A DNA stretch of 64,000 bases from Turbatrix aceti (Eukaryota > Nematoda > Chromadorea > Rhabditida > Panagrolaimidae): NCBI GenBank assembly GCA_963969345.1, contig OZ017767.1, positions 3,686,739 to 3,750,738 on the forward strand. Direction: 5' to 3'. Positions 56,601-64,000 of the stretch are shown in pieces. The stretch's first letter is position 1. Each line of letters opens with the position of its first letter. Made by a program: the position numbers and the translations under genes. Below the pieces are notes generated by a model. The model saw only the letters and a list, made by a program, of their open reading frames with translations. It did no database searches and had not been told where the DNA came from.

Positions 56601-59600
56601 AAAGTAATGGAGAAGGGTCGCTTCCGGACAACAGGGCTGGCTGGCTACTCGCGCCCCGCCATATGGCTGACGAGCCGTCCGCGTCCGTCGTTGGTTGGGC
56701 AATGCGCTTTTAGCCCGGTAATGGCCATGGCTGCCGGCATTCCACAGTTTTTTGGGGGAACATAGTTAAATTCGGTTTTAGTATCTATGTAGCCCGTCGG
56801 TGCAGGTCTTAAACCTGTAAGCCGACCGACTGACCACCGCTGGAGCAGCCGGATTACGGCGAGGAGAACAAAGTCTCCTCTCCGGTCAAACAAGCAGCTG
56901 AACAACGGAATTCGAATTCATATACCCGAAAAAAAGTTGAAGCGACCAACTTTTATACATTACGCAAAGAAAAAATGTCCGTTGCTCGCATCAGCTGCAG
57001 CGGATTTCAAAACACTCAAGTTGGCGCTTCGAGTAGCATGCCCTCGACTTTTTTTGCAATTGCACAAAAGAAGCGAACCAAACCCGAAAAATATAGATAA
57101 AGCAGGCCAGCCAGCTCCTCGAGTCCGGAAGGAAGACAACGTGAGAAAAACCCTCGCTATCACGCAAAGTCGGGTCCTTCGCACGTCTAATCAAATAGCC
57201 GTGATCGATGTCAACATGCGTCGTCGACGACGTGTTGCGTGTTGACACGGAATGGCGGAAGGCAACCGGTCTCTCCTCGGCTGACACGAGGACCCCGCAT
57301 CCATCGACCAACAGCAACAGTGTGTGCGCGCTGCTTAACAGGCTAATTAGCGCTTTTCCCGCTTCTTCGCCTATGCAAACAACTCCTCATCCGACAGAAA
57401 ACCGAACAGGCGTTCGACGACGACGGAGTCGATGCAAGAAGTCGTCCCACGTCGCAGACGACGTCCTCCTGTTCGCCTGACTGGAATTGGGTCAGGCGAA
57501 GGAAGGAAGGAAGAAGATATTGAGATTTCACCACTACGCAGCCCCCAGCAAAGCTAGGCAGTAGTCAGTCCACTCTCACTCGCCCCGGCACCGGCGTCGT
57601 TTCCTTTTTTTTCCCGACAGCCTAAAATTTAATCCATCCATTCGCGCATATCTCGGTGGGATGCGCGCATCTTATCCGATTCGACCGACACCCCGGCTGG
57701 TTGCCATCTGTCCGAGCAATCGTCCGAGTTGTTCTTTTTTTTCGGCCCAGGCCTATTACGCATTACGCAAATCGGGACTAAATATCTATCTCTCGAGTGC
57801 ACGCATCCCTCTCCAAAACCCGCATTGTTGCCAATTACGATGGCCACAAGAAGCAGAAGAAGAAAAAGCATGGTCATAAAGCAAACAGAGCGCGTTTAAT
57901 GAGTGGAACAGAGATGCTCGACGACGGCCCTAAGCCCTCCTGCATGGATCTGGCATGCTAAAATCGATCTAGATTTAAACTAAAATTGCAACAAACTGGA
58001 AACAAAATTTATGGAAACGCAAATGGGCAATTTAAAATTCAACAAAAAAATTGCGGAACGGCAATCGAAATTGAGGTTTGGTCAATGGAAAAATAAATTC
58101 CGTTCCGCCAGTCAACCTCCAACACCTCCGAAATCCGACATATGGATTTCGGTCGGTTGATGGTTGATTAATTCGATTGTCAACAACACGTCGTCTCCGA
58201 GAGCGGAGGAAACGAAACACACGGTCCTCGTCCTAGTCCGCGGATCCGCTGGCTGCATCCGCGACCCTCCTCCAGGAAGGAAGCAAAAGTAAGTAAGTCA
58301 TCAGCGGACAAGAGGCGCAATAGCTCGAGTCAAGAGCGGTTCTGTTGACAGCACCGAAAAAAAAGTGGCAGAAAAAAAAAAGAAAAACCGACATCATCGT
58401 CAAAGAAATTCTCAAAATCGGGTTGTCATATGAATCATTTTTTGGAAGGATTCGTCTGCGCGAGCCAAAACGAATGACGCTTGAGGGAATCAAAAATTGA
58501 ACGAACATCGAACAACCACCATCGAGAGTGGCCAAAAGTGTGGGTTGGTGTGACCACCACGACCACGAACGACCACGACTTGTTTGGTGCTGTCGGTGTC
58601 CTGTTTTGAGTCTCCGACTCTTGTTGACACCAAACCCCCCAAAACAATGCTCAACGGGACAGGCGGAGGCGGCAGGGGCAATGAGATTAGCATACGGGGC
58701 AAACGCGCGACACGACTCTTCGGGCGCGGAGACCAAACCGGAGCCTAGCGTCTTCAGGTCGTAAAACACCCCACTCCGCCGCTTGCATGGGAAACTACTC
58801 GTAAACCTCCGTCGTTGAACGAACGACTTTTTCACCTTTTCGCTTCAGATCATCTCCGGCAGCCTGGTTCAAAGGATGTTTAAACTAAACTACCTTTGAG
58901 CTGAAAAACTAAACGTGACGTGTGAAATTTGTGAACGTATTTCATTTTTAGTGAATGGTTTTTTTAGTGTATAAATAAAAAAAATAATTGCACGGTAAAA
59001 AAATAAAGAAAATCATAAAATCCTGAGATCTGGTTAAAATTTGTTCACTCAGTCAAACAAACAAACAAAACTGTGCAAAATTCAGTTGATAAAAGCGTTG
59101 TAAAAAAATAGTCGAAAAACTTGAAAGTAACAACTCCCCCACGTAAAGCCACCTGGAAGACGCATCTCCCCCGCGAAAGACCCCCGACTAGAAAAAAAGC
59201 ATCTAAAAATGAAACAGTTGTATATAAGCATAACAGCCTACTCATACAGAAGCGGAAGCCGCGCTTTTTCTGGGTTAATGATCGACAAAGACAACACTTA
59301 GCATTCGACGAGTGAGCCCCCCCCCCTCCCCCACAAGTGAATGTCAATACACTCCAGGCCCCACAAACAGGTAATTACACGCCGTTAACGCGCGACAAAT
59401 CATCCGAAATCAGGAAGGATGAGACTCTAGTGTCGTCCAAAGCGAGATAGATACACGTCAACTTGCCCCAATGCCCCTGACTGACTGGTTGGTTCAGTGG
59501 TACTATGATGCCACCCCAGGCAGTGATGTCAACAGCAGCCGGCTTTCTTCCGGTGATTGGATAACGAGATATCAGTCGGGATCATGCTGACGAGACAGAA

Positions 59601-59973
59601 GACTGCAGTACACTGTCCCACGTGCAGGAAGAAGAATTCAATTCATCGGAACGAAATCGCGGGGTTTTGCAACGCTGCAAAAAAACTTCTGGCAAAGTGT
59701 GACCACGTTTATCGCGTGCGCATTGGCTTTTGCAGCGAAAAAAATGGACCTACGGTTGAGTGCAGCGTTGTCGTCGAGTTTTTCATTTTCTTCGTTTCTG
59801 TCTTTTTGGCGTGTTTCTCACCGTTTTTTCTCCGATATTTTGCCGTGTTTTGCGTCTAATTTGTATGTGTTTGTGTTGGTTACCTCGGTTTACGCGTAGT
59901 TTCTCCAAATAGGATATTTTGGGCTTTGAGCGGACGTTTTTATAGCATTTTTCGTTTCAGGTGATTACGAATC
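53601..59973. other. 6.4 kb gene-poor region upstream of MRCK and FAU
   Basis: The region lies between divergently transcribed MRCK (-) and FAU (+). Open frames are short, without family similarity or phased splice sites. A pair of adjacent GC-rich hairpins lies near 55890-55935. Near the right end, a T-rich segment with a 3' splice site (TTCGTTTCAG ending at 59960) precedes the FAU start by 13 nt, so an FAU leader exon likely lies between about 59700 and 59900. Confidence 0.6.
55890..55935. other. Two adjacent GC-rich hairpins
   Basis: GCGCAC-tttgttc-GTGCGC (55890-55908) is followed at once by GCGCAGTGA ... TCACTGCGC (55905-55913 with 55927-55935, 13 nt apart). The two stems share the GCGC bases, so only one can form at a time. 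Function unknown. Confidence 0.5.
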
Positions 59974-60427
59974 ATGCAGATTTTCGTCAACGGCCTGGAC
60001 GGCACGCTGTTGACGCTCAACGTTGAGCCCCTCACGTTGGTCGGTGACATCAAGCGCGAGCTCGAAGCCGAAGACACGATCCTGTCGTACGGAGCCAGCA
60101 TCCTCGACAACGACGAGTCCACCCTCGAATCGCTCGACATCCACGGCGATGCCACGATCAACATCAACGCTCGCCTTCTCGGTGGTAAGGTCCACGGTTC
60201 TCTGGCCCGTGCCGGCAAAGTTCGTGCCCAGACGCCCAAGGTTGAAAAGCAGGAGAAGAAGCGCAAGAAGCGTGGTATGTTTTTTGCATTTTTTTGAAAA
60301 TCCTGTTTTATTGTTGAATTCGCTTTCAGGCCGAGCTTTCCGTCGCATGCAGTACAACCGCCGCTACGTGAACGTCGCTGTCCAAGGACCCGGCCGCAAG
60401 CGTGGCCCGAACGCTCGTCCCACCTAA
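59974..60427 (+). CDS. FAU: FAU: ubiquitin-like FUBI fused to ribosomal protein S30 (eS30)
   Basis: Exons 59974-60274 and 60330-60427 encode 132 residues, the usual FAU length. The first 70 residues are a ubiquitin-like fold ([19 protein letters not shown]) ending in the LLGG cleavage site. [20 protein letters not shown] and the basic [16 protein letters not shown] follow, which are eS30 of the small ribosomal subunit. The precursor is split after Gly-Gly to free eS30. The ubiquitin-like half is far less like human FUBI than the S30 half is, as usual in this family. Codons are strongly C/G-ending, as expected for a ribosomal protein gene. A T-rich acceptor 13 nt before the ATG suggests a leader intron or trans-splicing. 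Confidence 0.97.
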
Positions 60428-60598
60428 GCTCTCGTCATCATGCAACGTTGGTTTCTTCGTCTCGTGTATGTCGACAGCGTTTCGGATAACTGAGATAAAA
60501 GTTGACGTTTGTTTTGTTTCTGTTCTTTTTGAAATTGCTGTCGTTTTAATTTCACGATCGTAATTTTTTATAAAATCGTTGGTTATTATTACAACAAG

Positions 60599-60604
60599 TT
60601 TATT
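60599..60604 (-). terminator. Polyadenylation signal of the peptide-precursor gene
   Basis: AATAAA on the minus strand lies 63 nt after the stop codon of the peptide precursor. This gene and FAU converge, with 239 bp between their stop codons. Confidence 0.6.
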
Positions 60605-60666
60605 ATTTATCGTTAATAACTTAACTGGGGGGAAGGGGTCAAAAACAGATTCAGCTAGTGGGGGGC

Positions 60667-61082
60667 TCACCTTTTGCCCCATCCCCAACCGAGTCTTTCC
60701 CACTTGAAGCTGTTGTCGTTGCGGCTCAGAGGCTCGGTCGGTCTGATGCTGATGAAGTTCACCGGGGTTATCACTCGTTGGAAGAGATCCAGGAAAATGG
60801 CATCTACTGAGGATTTTATGAGACTTTCTCGGTTGCTTTGATTTTTTCTGAAAAAAAAATTGTTGACCGTTGGATCAAATTTGATTTCAAAAAAGGTGAA
60901 ACTTACTGTTGCCTATGCTGGTGATGGTTATTTTGGTGGGGATGAGGGTGACGAAGGTCATTGGACTGCAGGTTGTGAATTTGAAAGATAGTATTTGGCA
61001 GTTGTGGTAGGACGCAGCTCGCTAGGCCGGGGAGTACGAGGAAGACGACGACGACGGCGCAGACAGTACCGCTACGAGTCAT
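60667..61082 (-). CDS. Putative amidated neuropeptide precursor with a W(X6)W-Gly-Lys-Arg C-terminus
   Basis: Exons 61082-60907 and 60847-60667 (phase 2 junction, CA|GTAAGT to CAG|A) encode 118 residues. The N-terminus is a clear signal peptide (MTRSGTVCAVVVVFLVLPGLASC). A His/Asn/Gln-rich spacer follows, then an amphipathic stretch (ESLIKSSVDAIFLDLFQRV). The very C-terminus is WERLGWGWGKR: Gly for amidation followed by a dibasic cleavage site. Trp108 and Trp115 are separated by six residues, the W(X6)W-amide pattern of myoinhibitory peptides (allatostatin B), which usually occur as several copies per precursor; here there is only one. The last codons also form a donor (AAAG|GTGAGC) that could splice 46 bp to an acceptor at 60625 and change the end to GKS; I prefer the unspliced stop. 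An upstream in-frame ATG at 61175 would bury the signal peptide and is not favoured. Confidence 0.68.
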
Positions 61083-63568
61083 ATCGTTCAGAATGTGACG
61101 TTTCTCCGAGATTTCAACGACCGCGGGAGGCTGAGATATGCAATTTGAAGCTCGCTCTGCAATACGAGATGGCACCTAGAAAGAGTGTCAGAGGGAGGGG
61201 GTTGACTTTTTCGCGTCACGCCAATTACCCTGAGCACGCTTGCTTTTTCGCGTGTCAAACGCGACAAATTCCATTGTGACGCAGGTTTCGCCAGGTAAAG
61301 AGTTGGAAGAAGTTCACCCTACTGACGTCTGACTCGATTTATTTTTGGCTACAGTGGCCAATAATTATTATTTCTTAGTTAGCGCAAAAGGAGAAGCGTC
61401 TGGCGTTGGTTGAGCTACTACAAACAAACGCCAGTTCTGGGTCCCCGACCCGGAGTAGCTGCCACACCCCTGGATTACCTCTGGCACGGCATCTTTGTTT
61501 TTACAGTCAGGGAGGAGGGAACGATCCAAATAAGGTCACCATGTCATGCCGTCGAAGCCACAACACACCCTTGCACGTCAAGAGAAAAAAAAGTTAGAAA
61601 ACAGATTACTGGTCGTGTTTCATGCTTGCTACGTGATTTTGTTTGTGTTTACGGGCGAAAGAACAAAAACACGTTCGGCACAAAAACAAAAAAGTCTGGG
61701 ATAGCAACAATGCGTAAGGTGTTTGTTTTTGAATACAATGTCCGGATTCGCGGGTCTTCCTGCCTTCAGTGGCACGGAGTGACCTCGGAGGTACGCAGCT
61801 CTTTGCTCGAGGGAATAACGAATAACAAACAGTATTCTGAGAAAAAAACAGACCAACAGTCAGGTCGACTGTCGACGGACAGTGGATTTACGCCGGTAGA
61901 AAGGTCATCTTTTAAAAATACCTCGATTTTTTTCTGGCGCATCACATGAGTGCCTAACTTTTATTTAAAAAGGCCATCTATCAATGAACAACTCACTCAG
62001 TCTGTGGGGGATACGATACATACATCGTCATAAAACTGAGTCCATGAAGCATATTTTTATAGAACGAGAACCAAGGCTTTTAAAAAATCGGGGGTGTGGA
62101 TTGGCACTTGGAAATGTTTCAACCAACTTCCTGGCTACACGACCTTATTTGAACCAAAACAGACGGAAAAAGTAAATCCAATGGCGTCACACTGAATCAC
62201 ATCATGCAAACGTAAAATGCCTTTTAAAGAAAAATGCCATCTTTTGCAGGACGACGACTACGATCTCGGGTGGCCTCTATGTCCGGGTTGGAGACCTCAG
62301 CCAAGCATCACAGACAGAAATAAATAATACGCAGAGTCCAAAAACCGAAAAACACTCGCCCTCAGGCAACCGGGAAGTGGTGCACTGGATGGATGCGGCA
62401 TTTAGACATCCAGAGCACCTACTGGAATGTAAAAAAGACCTGCGCAGGCTTTTATACATCCCACTACCTGGTGCGGAGCTTAGCAAAAGTGTAGGCGACG
62501 ACTACGGCTACAAGCGGAGCTTGACGCCTCCCCCGCCATGTGCCCAGCGGCTTCTCAGCTTTAATCCACCGTAATCATATTCTTTAGTGGCCGTTAATTA
62601 TGTCTCTTAGTTGCCGGCTCAATTCGATGAGGTGTCCGAGCCGCCATAGTTTTTGCGGTAATGAGTTGCAAAATCCGGCATTGTCTCGCGGCTTAATCCG
62701 AAGTACGCGTGGACTCGACTTCTTCTAACTCAGACTGCTGGCTCTAGTTTACCCCCTGAAGGCTTGAAATAACTCCTGAAGGCTTGAAGAGATGCCTAGC
62801 CGCCGATTAGTAATACGACCTGCATAGCGTAGAGGAAGTTGGCCGGATATGACGGCGAAATGACAACATTGACCATCCGGTACATTCTCCCGCCTACGTG
62901 AACCCTCGTCTGACGGGAATGCCCAACAGAGAACACCAAAGAGTGAAGGAAGCGTATTACAGCAACTGGCAAAACTTGATGCATCGTGACTCATATCAGT
63001 CGTAGGTAGCGATGATGAATAGTGACTCACTCAGTCATGAATAGTGTCGGCTTTAACTAATATTAGCAAGCGGCTAATTGGGGTAGACTCGGTTATCAAG
63101 CGAGGGCGGTGGCCAGTACAACTTTCTTTGCTCAGGCACTTGCCAAGTGTTACATCAAAAATAGTGCACATTTGCATTCTTTAAGGCATCACAGACCCCG
63201 GATTAAGCGCAAGCAAGCCATAGAGCCATGAATGGCTCCAGCAAGGTGGGCGCGATTCCACGTTCGTGCAGACATCTCACGGAAGCCAGTCTCTGACCAG
63301 AGATGAGATTAACGGGTCAAAAAATCACGATTTTCGTAGGAAATGCCAAGAAAAGTAACGGTTTTTGTTTTTAGCACGTTTTCTTGCAAGCTTATTTTTT
63401 TTCTATGGAAAACCAAATTTTTCATCCCTAGTTTCGTTTCTTTCCTCAAATACTGTGTTGTGTCCATAAATAAATAAATACGATATTTATTTTATAGTTT
63501 TCAGCGACAAATGACAAATTACGGTAAATGGACATATTTAATCCTCCGACAATGCAAATATTGTTTGT
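61083..63568. other. Intergenic region between the peptide precursor and the oxidoreductase gene
   Basis: About 2.5 kb without a supported gene on either strand. The left part should carry the promoter of the peptide precursor. The right end carries the 3'UTR of the oxidoreductase, with AATAAA on the minus strand at 63491-63486. Confidence 0.6.
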
Positions 63569-64000
63569 TCAAAGCTCGGCCTTTACGGTATCGTCAATCC
63601 TGAACGTGATACCGAATTTCGCGAGACGATCGTAGATTCCAGAGTCCTGGAAAGCAGCTGTCGTCGAAAAAGCTCCACCGTTTCCAGGAAGCTTGTCCTT
63701 ATCCTGCAGAATGGTAAGCGCAGCAGAGAGGACACATCCAGCGGTAGCGATGTATCCGGCATCCGGTCCATCGCATCGGGAGACCTTCACGACGCTGGGA
63801 GCCTGGTTCTGGGTGTCAGCACCGGCGGGCCAGCCCTTTCCGAGGACCCAGTACGTGAACGTAGCCTCCTTGGCCTGCTGACGGGTGGGACCGTTCTCGG
63901 AGAACATCCAGCCCGAGCCGAGTCCGGGATACTGCTGGAGGAATCGTCGAGTAGGCTCGTATTGGACAAGGAAAGCGAAGACTGCGATCCAGAGCATGAG
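63569..64000 (-). CDS. SCCPDH: Saccharopine dehydrogenase-like oxidoreductase (SCCPDH), C-terminal part
   Basis: The gene enters at the right edge; 144 C-terminal codons including the stop are visible in one exon. The segment matches the end of SCCPDH: a hydrophobic stretch (MLWIAVFAFLVQY), RFLQQYPGLGSGWMFSENGPTRQQ, VKVSRCDGPDAGYIATAGCVLSAALTIL, and LPGNGGAFSTTAAFQDSGIYDRLAKFGITF close to the stop. SCCPDH is a membrane-associated Rossmann-fold protein found on lipid droplets and other organelles; its substrate is unknown. The NAD-binding domain lies outside the window. The Met at 63997 is internal, not the start. Confidence 0.92.
   Translation of the reverse strand, partial: LMLWIAVFAFLVQYEPTRRFLQQYPGLGSGWMFSENGPTRQQAKEATFTYWVLGKGWPAGADTQNQAPSVVKVSRCDGPDAGYIATAGCVLSAALTILQDKDKLPGNGGAFSTTAAFQDSGIYDRLAKFGITFRIDDTVKAEL

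Noticed and set aside
61083..61175. Upstream in-frame ATG extending the peptide precursor by 31 residues
   Set aside because: It would place the hydrophobic signal peptide in the interior of the protein; the ATG at 61082 gives a standard precursor.

Overview
The window is metazoan nuclear DNA. Nearly every gene has short GT-AG introns, mostly 45-60 bp with T-rich 3' ends. The gene set is animal: Sos, the CDC42-binding kinase MRCK, an Sfmbt-type MBT/SAM protein, WIPI2, and the FUBI-S30 fusion. A possible W(X6)W-amide peptide precursor points to a protostome. Compact genes and short introns would fit a small ecdysozoan such as a tardigrade, but that is a guess; no rRNA or mitochondrial sequence is present to test it. 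I found no tRNA, CRISPR array, intact transposon or viral gene.

Layout: 1-6645 holds the 3' part of Sos (+), with a 4.5 kb intron. 6941-8038 is a small EGF-like single-pass membrane protein (+); it converges, 50 bp apart, on a secreted Pro/Tyr-rich protein (8089-8817, -). About 8.8 kb without a convincing gene follows, then a disordered protein of unknown function spread over 17611-23420 (+). 24896-32058 is a compact same-strand run: YIF1, an AGPAT acyltransferase, a Myb/SANT factor of the TTF1/DMTF1/Reb1 type and the diflavin reductase NDOR1. GET1/WRB follows at 32939-33918. Two tandem WIPI2/Atg18-like genes (35350-37375 and 38225-39698) are followed by the Sfmbt-like gene (41562-45317). On the minus strand 45707-52935 encodes a complete MRCK kinase. 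One of its introns contains a whole, oppositely oriented gene for a Bax-inhibitor-1-like membrane protein (47365-48318). After a 6.4 kb gene-poor stretch come FAU/RpS30 (59974-60427, +), a putative amidated neuropeptide precursor (60667-61082, -) and the 3' end of a saccharopine-dehydrogenase-like oxidoreductase (63569-64000, -).

Functional themes: Sos and MRCK are Ras- and Cdc42-linked signalling proteins. YIF1, GET1, AGPAT, the BI-1-like protein and the WIPIs act in the ER/Golgi/autophagy system. NDOR1 feeds electrons to cytosolic Fe-S assembly. The Sfmbt-like and Myb-like proteins are nuclear. Apart from the WIPI pair the neighbours are not obviously functionally linked.

Most interesting points: the gene nested inside MRCK; the peptide precursor; a tandem WIPI pair in which both copies have lost the first Arg of the FRRG lipid-binding motif; a strong 3' splice site directly before most start codons, which suggests either pervasive 5'UTR introns or spliced-leader trans-splicing; and a palindromic AT-rich repeat family shared by introns of two neighbouring genes. 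All exon structures were built by eye from splice consensus, phase and family similarity, with no transcript evidence.
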